DNA from: HRBIN24 sp035574155
GTDB lineage: Bacteria; Chloroflexota; Dehalococcoidia; SM23-28-2; HRBIN24
DNA length: 30,914 nucleotides
Assembly (NCBI GenBank): GCA_035574155.1
Contig: DATLZD010000004.1
Location: 1-30,914, forward strand
Direction: 5' to 3'
Shown here: positions 14,937 through 23,160 of the stretch, in pieces
Position numbering within the stretch: the stretch's first letter is position 1
Layout of the letters: each line of letters starts with the position of its first letter
Translations under genes and position numbers: made by a program
The notes under the pieces: model-generated
What the model saw: the letters and a program-made list of their open reading frames with translations, nothing else
Told to the model about the DNA's origin: nothing
The model's database searches: none

Positions 14937-16096
14937 GGCATACCCCGCCAGCGCCACAGCTCCTGGTACAGGGCATCGTAGGCCGATACCATGGCCTCCA
15001 CCGTGAAGTGGCGTCGCCAGAGGGCCAGGCCATCGGCGGCGCAACGCCTTCGCAGATCCTCGTCCCGCAGCAGGGAGAGGACCGCTCCCGCCAGGACCTG
15101 GGGGGAGCGGGCCGGCACCAGCAGGCCCGGTTGTCCGTCCCGGAAGAGCTCCGGGTTGCCCCCCACATCGGTGGCCACGATGGGCCGGCCCAGGGCCATG
15201 GCCTCCAGCAGGAAGTTGGAGCAGCCCTCGTGGTCGCAGGAGGAGAGGACGGCCACGTCCATGGCGGCGATGTAGGGTGCCACCCGTAGTTGGCGCCCGG
15301 CGAACACCACCCTGGACCCCAGCCCCAGCCCCCAGGCCATGGCCTCCAGATAGGGCTGGAGGGGGCCGTCGCCCACCACCAGGAAGCGGGCCGTGGGCAC
15401 CTCCCGGGCCACCAGGGCCGCCGCCCGAAGGAAGGTGGGGTAGTCCTTGGCCGGCTGCAGGCTGGCCACCATACCCACAAGTGGCGTCCCGTCCTCGGCG
15501 CCCACCTCGCGCCGCACCGCCTCCCTCTCCTCGTCCGAGCAGGTGACCCTCTCGGCGGATACGCCGTTGTAGACCACCCGCACCTTGTGGGCCGGCACCC
15601 CCCGCGAGACCACGTAGCGACGGCCAGCGTCGCTGTTGGCCACCACCACCTGCGCCCAGCGGGTGAGTCGGTCCTCCAGGAAACGGTAGACGTTGCTCCC
15701 CAGGCCTGGACGTAGGCGCAGCCCGCACCGCTCCGTCACGATGCGCACGGGTGTGCCCGCCACGATGGCACCCAACAAGGCGAAGAAGGTGGCAGGCGTC
15801 AGGAAGGGCTGCACGATGTGGGCCCGCCGCTGCCGCAGCAAGCGGGCCATGCGCCAGATGGGTGAAGGGTCCAGGCGGTGGCGACGGCCCAGGGAGACCA
15901 CCTCCAATCCCGGCTCACCTGCCAGCTCGCCCTCCAGCGGCTGCCCCGGGTAGAGGGTGGCCACCGTTACCCGGTAACGGGACTTGTCCAGGCCACGGGC
16001 CAGCTCCACCAGCTGCCTTTCGGCCCCTCCTAGGCGTAGGTCGTTGATGGCCAGGACGACGGTCAGCCTACCGTCCGGGGGCAGCGGTGACCGCAT
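14933..16096 (-). CDS. GT4-type glycosyltransferase
   Basis: A 387-aa group-1 glycosyltransferase with a very typical N-terminus (VVLAINDLRLGGAERQLVEL). Other family stretches are VTERCGLRLRPGLGSNVYRF, VVANSDAGRRYVVSRGVP, RVVYNGVS, GMVASLQPAKDYPTFLRAA and LVVGDGPLQPYLE. The donor site DHEGCSNFLLEAMALGRPIV has E-x7-E intact. The ATG at 16096 is preceded by GGAGGAGGCAG. It overlaps the end of the Wzy-like gene by 29 bases and the next gene by 4. It extends the repeat unit on the cytoplasmic side; sugar donor not known. Confidence 0.93.
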   Translation of the reverse strand: MRSPLPPDGRLTVVLAINDLRLGGAERQLVELARGLDKSRYRVTVATLYPGQPLEGELAGEPGLEVVSLGRRHRLDPSPIWRMARLLRQRRAHIVQPFLTPATFFALLGAIVAGTPVRIVTERCGLRLRPGLGSNVYRFLEDRLTRWAQVVVANSDAGRRYVVSRGVPAHKVRVVYNGVSAERVTCSDEEREAVRREVGAEDGTPLVGMVASLQPAKDYPTFLRAAALVAREVPTARFLVVGDGPLQPYLEAMAWGLGLGSRVVFAGRQLRVAPYIAAMDVAVLSSCDHEGCSNFLLEAMALGRPIVATDVGGNPELFRDGQPGLLVPARSPQVLAGAVLSLLRDEDLRRRCAADGLALWRRHFTVEAMVSAYDALYQELWRWRGMP

Positions 16097-17510
16097 CTGC
16101 CTCCTCCCGTCGCACCAGACCCCCCACCGCAGCGGCGGCCCCCACCAGCAGCCAGAGGGTGATAGCGCTGTCGAAATAGTTGTGGAAGGCCGAATTCACG
16201 GCATAGGCCATCAGGGCGGCCAACAGACCCAGGACGACCCCCTGCAGCAGTGCATCCCTGGCCAGCCGATAGGCCCGCAGGAGGCGCAGGCCCGTCGCGA
16301 CCAGCAGGGCCAGGTAGAGGCCCAGGGCCGGCAGGCCGTAGGTCACCCAGACGTTCAGGTAGTCGTTGTGGGGCGTGTAGATGCCGAGGACTGAGCCGGT
16401 GCCCATCTGCCGCTCCCGCCGCAGCAGCTCCGGGTCCACCGCCGTCTGATAGTCGGGAGCCAACTGCACGAAGCGCCCAGGACCCACGCCCAGGTAGGGG
16501 TGCTCGAGGGCCATCCAGGTCGCAGCCTGCCACAGGATGGGGCGCGACAGGGTGCTGTCGTCCTCGGTCACGGTGTAGCGGTTGGCCCTCACGTCCGAGA
16601 CGTATATGACTGCCGCTGCCACCAGCAGCAGCCCTAGCCACACGTCCCGGCGGTAGGGGCCACGGTAGGCCAGAAAGGCTAGGGCACCGACGCCCGCTGC
16701 CAGGGGCCACGAGCGCGTGTAGGAGAAGTAGAGGGCCGCCAACAGCAGCAGGGCCGACAGCGCCAGCGCCCATCGCTGTCGCAGCGAGAGGGTTACCGAT
16801 ACGAAGACGCCCGTCAGCACCAGGAGGCCCAGCATCATGTCGTCGGCCAGGTGCAAGGGGTTCTCGGCCAGGCCGATGGCTCGCCCAGCGAAGTCCTCGA
16901 ACACGGGTCCCCCGGCCCGGTAGGGCAGCGTCACCACCAGCGGGGTGCCAAAGATGGGGTTGTAGTGCTGGGAGACGGCCGCCAGGGCCGACAGCAGGCA
17001 GGTGACCAGCCCCACCCACAGCAGCAGCCGCAGGTCGTCCCGGGACTGGACGCCCACCGCCAGGGCAACAGCGGCGGCCAGGCCCGTGGCCAGGAAGCGC
17101 AGGGCCTTGAAGGCCTGGGCCGGATCGGTGTTGAGATAGGCGGTGGCCCCGCACACCCCCAGGAACGCCAGCGACAGCAGCAGGAGGAGCCCGCCCTGGA
17201 GCCGCGCGCCCCTCAGCAAATGGTAGAGGGAGAGCAGCAGGGCAGCCCCCGTCGTCACCAGTCTCAGCGAGACCTGGGTGCCTGCCAGGGTGACCATGTA
17301 GTTGCCGATGGTCAGTTCCAGCACCACCACGGCCGCCGCCGCCCAGACCGGCCGTGCCACGCCGAGGGCCAGCAGGACAGCTATGGCCCCTACCAGCAGC
17401 CACTGCAGCGTCGTCGCTGTGGCGCCCACCAGCACCAGCACGGCCAGGGGCAGGAAGGGGAACCAGGGCAGCGCTAGGCCGCGGCGCTCCGCCGACTCTA
17501 GGACCGCCAT
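16068..17510 (-). CDS. O-antigen ligase/polymerase-like membrane protein (Wzy/WaaL family)
   Basis: A 480-aa integral membrane protein with about 11-13 hydrophobic segments. The large extracytoplasmic loop near the C-terminus (about 310-395) carries the family marks HPYLGVGPGRFVQL and YTPHNDYLNVWVTYGLPALG, with HNDY near residue 383. YFSYTRSWPLAAG upstream supplies the usual conserved Arg. In a locus that also has Wzx- and Wzz-like genes, its most likely role is polymerising lipid-linked repeat units outside the membrane; ligation is the alternative. The ATG at 17510 has GGGGAGGAGCG upstream and lies 13 bases inside the acyltransferase gene. Confidence 0.9.
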   Translation of the reverse strand: MAVLESAERRGLALPWFPFLPLAVLVLVGATATTLQWLLVGAIAVLLALGVARPVWAAAAVVVLELTIGNYMVTLAGTQVSLRLVTTGAALLLSLYHLLRGARLQGGLLLLLSLAFLGVCGATAYLNTDPAQAFKALRFLATGLAAAVALAVGVQSRDDLRLLLWVGLVTCLLSALAAVSQHYNPIFGTPLVVTLPYRAGGPVFEDFAGRAIGLAENPLHLADDMMLGLLVLTGVFVSVTLSLRQRWALALSALLLLAALYFSYTRSWPLAAGVGALAFLAYRGPYRRDVWLGLLLVAAAVIYVSDVRANRYTVTEDDSTLSRPILWQAATWMALEHPYLGVGPGRFVQLAPDYQTAVDPELLRRERQMGTGSVLGIYTPHNDYLNVWVTYGLPALGLYLALLVATGLRLLRAYRLARDALLQGVVLGLLAALMAYAVNSAFHNYFDSAITLWLLVGAAAAVGGLVRREEADAVTAAPGR

Positions 17511-18055
17511 CGCTCCTCCCCAGTAGGACAACTGGGCGGATAAGGGACGGTGGCCATCAGGACCTGCCGCAGGCGGTGCCGGTCGGCCGTTAACTCGGGC
17601 GGGTAGTAGCGGCAGCGGGGCACGGACCGCCGCACGAACTCCTGGTAGGTGCAGATGGGCCGGGCGGGCACCCCCGCCACAACCGTGTCGGGCGGCACCG
17701 AGCGCGTCACCACGGCCCCCGCCGCCACCACCGCGTTGGGCCCGATGCGCACGCCGGGCAGTATGATGGCCCCAGTGCCGATGAAGCAGTTGTCCTCGAT
17801 GACTATGCGCCCAAAGCGCTGCAGCCCCCGGTAGTCGGGCAGGTGACGGAACACCCACGTGGCCCCATCGTGGGTGACGAAGCTCACCCGGCTGGAGATA
17901 GTCACGTGGTTGCCGATCTCTATGAGGTAAGGTTCGCTGCCAAAGTCAGGCTTCCCCATGATGCGGACATCGCGCCCCAGCCGCAGCCCCTGTCGCAGGT
18001 AGTAGCGCAGGAGCAGACGGTTGCGTACGTCCGACAGCCAGCGCAGGGGGCTCAC
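17498..18055 (-). CDS. Left-handed beta-helix (hexapeptide) acyltransferase
   Basis: A 185-aa protein with hexapeptide repeats: YLIEIGNHVTISSRVSFVTH, GRIVIEDNCFIGTGAIILPG, VRIGPNAVVAAGAVVTRSVP, PDTVVAGVPARPI. This is the LbH acetyltransferase fold, trimeric with acetyl-CoA as donor. The His in SFVTHDGATW is the likely catalytic base. It should O- or N-acetylate a sugar of the polymer. The frame is open further upstream, but the GTG at 18055 overlaps the methyltransferase stop (GTGA) and has GGGGGAGGGTGG before it, so it is preferred. Confidence 0.88.
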   Translation of the reverse strand: MSPLRWLSDVRNRLLLRYYLRQGLRLGRDVRIMGKPDFGSEPYLIEIGNHVTISSRVSFVTHDGATWVFRHLPDYRGLQRFGRIVIEDNCFIGTGAIILPGVRIGPNAVVAAGAVVTRSVPPDTVVAGVPARPICTYQEFVRRSVPRCRYYPPELTADRHRLRQVLMATVPYPPSCPTGEERWRS

Positions 18056-18879
18056 CGGCCACCACCCTCCCCCTTCGTCCACAGCCTGGCGTGCACCTTG
18101 ACCAGAGAGAGCTCTTCCGTTAGGGAGTCCCACAGGTCCGAATTGTCGAACATGTAAGGGTGGCTGGGGCTGGGGCGAAAGTCATTGTTGCAGTACAGGC
18201 GCCCGCCCGGCCGGAGGGAGCCGGCCAGCGCCGGCAGGACCTCGGCCAGCTCGTGGGGCATGAGGCTGCCGAACACGTTGAAGGCCACGACGCAGTCCAG
18301 TTCCAGCCGCTCCGGCAGCCGCTCCACGAACTGCACATCGGCACCCCAGCGCTGGGCCCGCCACATGGCAAAGCGCCACACCGGCGAGCCAGGCACGTCC
18401 AGGTACCAGACCTCGTTGCCCTGCCGGGCCAGGAGCAAGGCCTCGCTGCCGGTGCCTCCCCCGAAAGTGAGGCAGCGGCCCCCCACCTCCCCGGCGAGCA
18501 GGCCCAGCAGGGAGCGGTACTCGTCGCCCAAGTGCCAGAAGACCAGGTCGTAAAGATACTCGCTGCAATGGGCGTAGAAGGCGCGCACCTCCTCCGCCGA
18601 TGATGGTGCCAGGGCACGCCAACGGGCGGCCACCAGGGAGGTCCCCAGCGAGCAGAGGATCGCCGCCTGGGGGAGGGGCAGATGGAGGTAATCGGCCAGC
18701 TCCTCCATCTCCGATGGACAGCCCGTCGCCCGGCGCTCCTCGGCGGCGCGGCGCAGCGCCCAAGCCGCTGCGCGCAACGTGGTCGCCCACGGCCGCCAGG
18801 CGGCCGCCAGCGCCCTTGTCCTCGTCCCCACGCCCATCATGGCCGTTGACTTGGCCGACAGATTGCCTATCTGGTTCAC
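18052..18879 (-). CDS. SAM-dependent methyltransferase of the polysaccharide locus
   Basis: About 275 aa. The clear part is the SAM-binding motif RCLTFGGGTGSEALLLARQG with an acidic residue after strand 2 (EVWYLDVPG), near residues 130-160. LDCVVAFNVFGSLMPHEL and LRPGGRLYCNNDFRPSP are motifs II and III. The N-terminal 100 residues are helical with no recognised domain. The start is uncertain: GTG at 18879 gives a GTGA overlap with the GT2 stop, the pattern used throughout this locus, while an in-frame GTG at 18915 would add 12 residues. It probably methylates a sugar or end-caps the chain; this is inference. Confidence 0.83.
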   Translation of the reverse strand: MNQIGNLSAKSTAMMGVGTRTRALAAAWRPWATTLRAAAWALRRAAEERRATGCPSEMEELADYLHLPLPQAAILCSLGTSLVAARWRALAPSSAEEVRAFYAHCSEYLYDLVFWHLGDEYRSLLGLLAGEVGGRCLTFGGGTGSEALLLARQGNEVWYLDVPGSPVWRFAMWRAQRWGADVQFVERLPERLELDCVVAFNVFGSLMPHELAEVLPALAGSLRPGGRLYCNNDFRPSPSHPYMFDNSDLWDSLTEELSLVKVHARLWTKGEGGGR

Positions 18880-19853
18880 CAAGATGGGGCCACCATTCCC
18901 CTCGGCCTCCTCCACCCGACGGAGGCCTTAAGGCGGCGTGCCGCGGCAAGGGCAGGGGCCGGCAGGAGTGACCTGGCCCCCAGCGCTAGGCAACCCCAGG
19001 TCTCAGCATCCAGCAGCAAGGACGGGCGCCGGGTCACCGCCCTCGCCAGGTGGCCCAGGAAGCGACGGCGCCTGCCCAGGCGCGCCGCCAGGGAGGCCAG
19101 CGTCCGCTCCAGACAGGCCCGGGCCAGGGGCTCCAGCCCGCGCTGCTCCGGCCTCAGGCGGGCGAAAAGGTCGGCCAGGGTGAAACGGTGCGACCGCTCC
19201 ACCTCCTCCAGCAGGTAGCCCGCTGTGACGCTCCCGCCGTGGCGGCGGTAGCAGGCCAGCGGACGGTCCAGGTAGTAGAGGTCATAACGGGAGGCGATGA
19301 GGAGCCACATGTGCCAGTCCTCTCCCGGGTAGGCCTCGTCGCGGAAAGGCCCCATCTCGTCCAGGACCCTTCGGGGCACCATGACGGTGGAGGTAGGGAC
19401 GCGACACCCCCGCAGCAGCCAGCGCAGGGCATGTGCCGAGGGCAACAGGCCGTCCCGCAATCGGGCACGCCGCCAGCCCACCGCCCTTCCCTGAGGGTCG
19501 ATGACCAGGGCGGCGCCGAACACCAGCCCCACCGACGGCATCTCCTGCAGCAGGCGCGCGCGCACCGCCAGGGAGCCGGGCAGCAGCAGGTCGTCGGCAT
19601 CCATCATGGCCACCAGCTCCCCCCCGCTGGCCGCCACGCCGGCATTGATGGCCGCCGGCAGGCCGCAATGGGGCTGGCGGACGAAGCGGACGCGGCCCAG
19701 GTAGGGGGCCACAGCGGCCTCCACGTCGTCGCTGGAGCCGTCGTCCACCACCACCACCTCCAGGTCAACGCCCTGCTGGGCCAACAAGCTGTCCAGGCAG
19801 GCCGGCAGATAGCGGGCCATGTTGTATACAGGGACCACCACCGAGACCGGCAT
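18876..19853 (-). CDS. GT2-family glycosyltransferase
   Basis: A 325-aa inverting GT-A enzyme. VSVVVPVYNMARYLPACLDS is the standard N-terminus, EVVVVDDGSSDD binds the nucleotide, MMDADDLLLPGS is the metal-binding DXD, and YPGEDWHMWLLIASRYDLYY holds the catalytic-base ED motif. The C-terminal ~100 residues are basic and helical, likely membrane-associating. The ATG at 19853 has GAGGTGA about 5 bases upstream; a GTG at 19862, overlapping the flippase stop, is the alternative and would add three residues. It adds a sugar to the lipid-linked unit before flipping. Confidence 0.93.
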   Translation of the reverse strand: MPVSVVVPVYNMARYLPACLDSLLAQQGVDLEVVVVDDGSSDDVEAAVAPYLGRVRFVRQPHCGLPAAINAGVAASGGELVAMMDADDLLLPGSLAVRARLLQEMPSVGLVFGAALVIDPQGRAVGWRRARLRDGLLPSAHALRWLLRGCRVPTSTVMVPRRVLDEMGPFRDEAYPGEDWHMWLLIASRYDLYYLDRPLACYRRHGGSVTAGYLLEEVERSHRFTLADLFARLRPEQRGLEPLARACLERTLASLAARLGRRRRFLGHLARAVTRRPSLLLDAETWGCLALGARSLLPAPALAAARRLKASVGWRRPRGMVAPSW

Positions 19854-19858
19854 CGGAC

Positions 19859-21223
19859 TCACCTCGCCCCGCTCCCCAGGGAGCCGGTGCCCGCCCAGCC
19901 ACGAGCACGGACCAGGACCGACAGCCCACCCTGGACCAGCACGCGCAGGTCATCGGCCCTGGGCGTCACCGCCTGCCACCAAGGGGTAGCGGTGCAGCGG
20001 ACGAACGTGCCCAGCACCACTAGGGCATTGAGGGAGTAGGCCACCAGGGAGGCCACGGCCGCTCCCTCGATCCCCATCCGCGGCACCAGGACAGCGTTCA
20101 GGGCCAGCATGGACGGCAGGGACGCTGCCCCGGCGTAGATGCCCACCTCGGGTCGACCCAGCCCCCACAGGGAGCTGCTGAGGACCTTGGTGATACTGTA
20201 GAGCAGGCCCGAGGGCAGCAGGATGTAGAAGGCCGTCACGCTGCCCCGGAACTCCTCGCCATAAAGGACGGGGATCAGGTGGTGGCCCGAGAAGCCCAGA
20301 ACGGCTACGCTCAGGGCCGCCACCAGCAGGGTGCGTCGGCACGCCTCGGCCCCCAGCCTGACACTGGCCTCCACCGACAGGGCCGACGCTTTGGGATAGA
20401 GGACGCTCCCCACCGCCAGGGGGATCCACCAGCTCAGCTCAGCCGAGTTGAAGGCCACCGTGTACTGGCCTACAGCCGCCGGCCCCAGGACCCCCCCGAC
20501 GATGAAGACGTCGACGCGGTGGTTGAGGGCCGCCAGCACCCAGCCGGCGAACCCCTTTCCGCCGAAGGCCAGTTGGCTGCGCATAGACCCCAGGTCCAAG
20601 GTCGGCCGCAGGGGGAGCCTCGCCAGGGCCAGGGCCAGGACGGTGGCAGCCAGCGTAGCCCCCACCCAGATCCCCAGCACCGAGGGCACCGTCATTCCCA
20701 CGAAGGCCGCGACCCCTACCCCCGCCAGCCTCACCAGTGGTCCCGACACCTGTGCCAGGACGTAGCGCCCCGCCCAGCCACGTCCCAGCAGGAGCGTCTG
20801 GGCACCCTGATAGAGGAGGATGGCCGACCCCCCGCACAGGGCCAGGACCAGTTGCCACGGCTCCATGCCCAGCAGGGGCATCCCCACCAGGGACGCCGCC
20901 AAGGCAGTTGCCATCAGGAGGGCCGTTACCCCCAGACACCAGCTCAGGTAGTTGCCCCACAGCTCGGCCAGGCGATAGTAGCCCCGGCCAGCCAGGTAGA
21001 TGGCCGCTTCGGCCAGGCCAGGCACCAGAAAGGCCACCGCCCACAGGGCCGACTGGCTCACCAGGCTGTAGACGCCACGGCCGTCGGGCCCCAGGCCTCG
21101 CGCTATCAGCACCCCTGCCACCCCCACGGCCATGTACTCCAGCACCCGCCCCGTGACGAGGAGAAGGGATCCGGAGGCCAGGGAGAGGGAGCCGGTGCCC
21201 GTGGTGGCGCTCTCCTCAGACAT
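19859..21223 (-). CDS. Wzx-like polysaccharide flippase
   Basis: A 454-aa membrane protein with about 12-14 hydrophobic helices (MATE/MOP superfamily). Family stretches include VAGVLIARGLGPDGRGVYSL near the N-terminus, FGGKGFAGWVLAALNHRVD, VFIVGGVLGPAAVGQYTVAF, and LWGLGRPEVGIYAGAASLP in the C-terminal half. It would flip the undecaprenyl-linked repeat unit across the membrane to the Wzy-like polymerase. The open frame extends upstream, but the ATG at 21223 begins 8 bases inside the epimerase end and gives the natural start; no strong ribosome site is visible, so translation is probably coupled. Confidence 0.91.
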   Translation of the reverse strand: MSEESATTGTGSLSLASGSLLLVTGRVLEYMAVGVAGVLIARGLGPDGRGVYSLVSQSALWAVAFLVPGLAEAAIYLAGRGYYRLAELWGNYLSWCLGVTALLMATALAASLVGMPLLGMEPWQLVLALCGGSAILLYQGAQTLLLGRGWAGRYVLAQVSGPLVRLAGVGVAAFVGMTVPSVLGIWVGATLAATVLALALARLPLRPTLDLGSMRSQLAFGGKGFAGWVLAALNHRVDVFIVGGVLGPAAVGQYTVAFNSAELSWWIPLAVGSVLYPKASALSVEASVRLGAEACRRTLLVAALSVAVLGFSGHHLIPVLYGEEFRGSVTAFYILLPSGLLYSITKVLSSSLWGLGRPEVGIYAGAASLPSMLALNAVLVPRMGIEGAAVASLVAYSLNALVVLGTFVRCTATPWWQAVTPRADDLRVLVQGGLSVLVRARGWAGTGSLGSGAR

Positions 21224-22181
21224 GGCCGCACCGCAGCCGCCACTCCGCGTAGCGGCGCACCCCTTCCTCCAGACCCACACGGGGCGCGTAGCCCAGCAGC
21301 GAACGCGCCCTGCCGATGTCGGCCCAGGTGAGGGGCGGGTCCCCCTCGGGGAGAGGCGCCCCTATCACCTGCGACCGGCGGCCCAGCTGCTCCTGCAGCA
21401 ACAAGAGCAGCTCGGCAATGGCCCGCGGGCAGCCCGTGCCCACATTGATGGCCTGGAAGCCCGCCAGGGGCGCTGTCAGGGCCCGTGCCAGCGCCTCCAC
21501 GGCGTCGTCCACGTAGGTGAAGTCGCGGCGCACCTGGCCATCTCCATGCAGGTGGACGGGGAGGCCCTTCAGCAGGGCCGACGCGAACCGCTCCAGGGCC
21601 ATGTCGGGCCGCTGCCTCGGGCCATACACGGTGAACAGGCGCAGCGCCACCACCGATAGGCCGTCAGCGGCACACGCCGCCGCCACCGCCTCCGCCGCCA
21701 GCTTCGACGCCCCGTAGGGCGACAGGGGGCGGCAGGCCACACCCTCGTGGGCCGGCCCCTCCACCGCTCCGTAGACCGAGGACGAGGAGCCCAGGACCAG
21801 CCGCTCCACGCCCATCTCCCGACAGAGAGAGGCGACGTTGAGGGTCCCCAGCACGTTGCTGCGCAGGTAAGCGAGGGGGCGGAGGAAGGACTGGCGCACC
21901 CCAGGCCTGGCGGCCAGGTGCACCAGCGCCTGCACCGTCTCGCCCTGGAGCGCTGCCCGCAGCTGGCCCTTGCGCCTGACGTCGGCCACCGCTAGCCGAA
22001 AGCGGGGATGGCCGACGACGGGCGCCAGGTTGCGCTGCTTGAGGCGCCGAGCGTAGAAGGGTTCGAAGTTGTCGATGCAGACCACCCGCCAGCCGTCGGA
22101 CAGCAGTCGCTCCACCAGGTGGGAGCCGATGAAGCCGGCCCCGCCCGTCACAGCCACCGTCCGTCCGTGGCCCACCGCCAT
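21216..22181 (-). CDS. NAD-dependent sugar-nucleotide epimerase, UDP-glucuronate 4-epimerase-like
   Basis: A 321-aa extended SDR. TVAVTGGAGFIGSHLVERLL binds NAD, SSSSVYG carries the catalytic Ser, and YGASK holds the Tyr-Lys pair. LRLFTVYGPRQRPDMAL, HGDGQVRRDFTYVDD and GYAPRVGLEEGVRRY complete the family pattern. CIDNFEPFYARRLKQRNL resembles UDP-glucuronate 4-epimerases, which would fit with the UDP-glucose dehydrogenase at the head of the operon (UDP-GlcA to UDP-GalA). UDP-glucose 4-epimerase or a dehydratase role cannot be excluded by eye. The gap to the Wzz-like gene is 4 bases. Confidence 0.9.
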   Translation of the reverse strand: MAVGHGRTVAVTGGAGFIGSHLVERLLSDGWRVVCIDNFEPFYARRLKQRNLAPVVGHPRFRLAVADVRRKGQLRAALQGETVQALVHLAARPGVRQSFLRPLAYLRSNVLGTLNVASLCREMGVERLVLGSSSSVYGAVEGPAHEGVACRPLSPYGASKLAAEAVAAACAADGLSVVALRLFTVYGPRQRPDMALERFASALLKGLPVHLHGDGQVRRDFTYVDDAVEALARALTAPLAGFQAINVGTGCPRAIAELLLLLQEQLGRRSQVIGAPLPEGDPPLTWADIGRARSLLGYAPRVGLEEGVRRYAEWRLRCGHV

Positions 22182-22185
22182 CGTC

Positions 22186-23145
22186 TCAGACCTCTTGGCC
22201 GTTGCGGCGCCGGATACGGCCCAGCAGATGGTCGGCCAGGCTGGCGGAGAGCCAGCCCGCCACCAGGCCAGCCCCAGCGCCCATCACCAGGGCATCCCTG
22301 GTCCTGACGGCGTGCAGGGGTTGCTCCTGGACAGTCTGGACCGGCTGCAGCACGAAGAAGGGCCCGTTGGAGGAGCTGAGGGCCACCTCCACCGCCTCCC
22401 GCGCCGACGCCAGGTCTGTCAGGGCCCGCTGCAGGGCCGAAGCCTCCGCGTCCAGCATCACCAGCTCCGGGTCACCGCTGAGACGAGCCAGCTCCGATAC
22501 GAGCCTGCGGCCCGTCTCGGGGCTGACGGGGCTGCTGGCCACTAGGGCCAGGGCCGACTGCAGGGCAGGGGCGTTCAGGGCCTGCAGTCGGGCCAGGGTC
22601 CGGTCGCGGTTGGCCTGCAGCCGGGCCATGATCTGCTCCTGGCCTTGCTCGGCCCTCTGGGCCAGGGACTGGCGGAGCTGCTGCTCGCGTACCTGGGCCT
22701 CGGCGCTGATGGCCTCCGCCACGGCCGAGACCAGACCCTCAGCCACAGCGGCCTCTCGGTCGGTGGCCTCGATGGTGATGATGAAGAGGGAGGGCTGCGC
22801 CTCCACCTTGACCTTGGCATTAATGGCGGCCGCCGTCAGGTCTAGGCCGTGGGCCAGCAGCCTGTCCCGCACCTGGGCTATGAAGCGGGGGCTACGGGTG
22901 GCGTCGGCCAGGGCCTGGGTGTAGTCCCTCAGCATCTCGCTCTGGTCGGGGTCGGCCGTGGCCGTCACCACGCCGGCCGGGGAGGCGAAGCGTCCCACCG
23001 ACAGCACCGTGCTGGCGGTGTAATTGCCGTCGCCGCCCAGCAGCTTGGGCAGGAACATGACGCCCAGGGCACCGCCGCCGGCTATCATGAGGACCAGGAG
23101 CCAAATCCATCTCTGTAGGAAGCGCCAGGCCTCGTCCGGTATCAT
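22186..23145 (-). CDS. Wzz-like polysaccharide chain-length/co-polymerase protein
   Basis: A 319-aa protein with the PCP layout: a short N-terminal cytoplasmic part, a membrane helix at about 13-33 (WIWLLVLMIAGGGALGVMFL), an extracytoplasmic domain with YTASTVLSVGRFA, a long predicted coiled coil (about 145-260, rich in Ala, Gln, Glu, Arg), and a second membrane helix at about 285-305 (DALVMGAGAGLVAGWLSASL). A Pro-containing stretch (LQPVQTVQEQPLHAVRTRD) precedes helix 2, as usual. It stops soon after helix 2, so no cytoplasmic tyrosine-kinase domain is attached, and none is encoded in the window. It should set polymer length with the Wzy-like protein. Confidence 0.87.
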   Translation of the reverse strand: MIPDEAWRFLQRWIWLLVLMIAGGGALGVMFLPKLLGGDGNYTASTVLSVGRFASPAGVVTATADPDQSEMLRDYTQALADATRSPRFIAQVRDRLLAHGLDLTAAAINAKVKVEAQPSLFIITIEATDREAAVAEGLVSAVAEAISAEAQVREQQLRQSLAQRAEQGQEQIMARLQANRDRTLARLQALNAPALQSALALVASSPVSPETGRRLVSELARLSGDPELVMLDAEASALQRALTDLASAREAVEVALSSSNGPFFVLQPVQTVQEQPLHAVRTRDALVMGAGAGLVAGWLSASLADHLLGRIRRRNGQEV

Positions 23146-23150
23146 TTCAG

Positions 23151-23157
23151 ACCTCCT
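23151..23157 (-). promoter_or_regulatory. Consensus Shine-Dalgarno before the Wzz-like gene
   Basis: AGGAGGT on the minus strand, 5 bases before the ATG at 23145, in the 15-base gap after the aminotransferase. One of the few perfect sites in the locus, so this protein may be made more independently than its coupled neighbours. Confidence 0.6.
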
Positions 23158-23160
23158 CCG

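Noticed and set aside
14937..15728. N-terminal extension of the GT frame at 13866 to 620 aa
   Set aside because: The extension is a shadow of the upstream GT4 gene; the real start is the ATG at 14936 that overlaps its stop.
16063..17403. 446-aa minus-strand open frame within the Wzy-like gene
   Set aside because: Gly/Ala/Pro/Arg-rich out-of-frame shadow; the true frame shows membrane helices and the HNDY loop.
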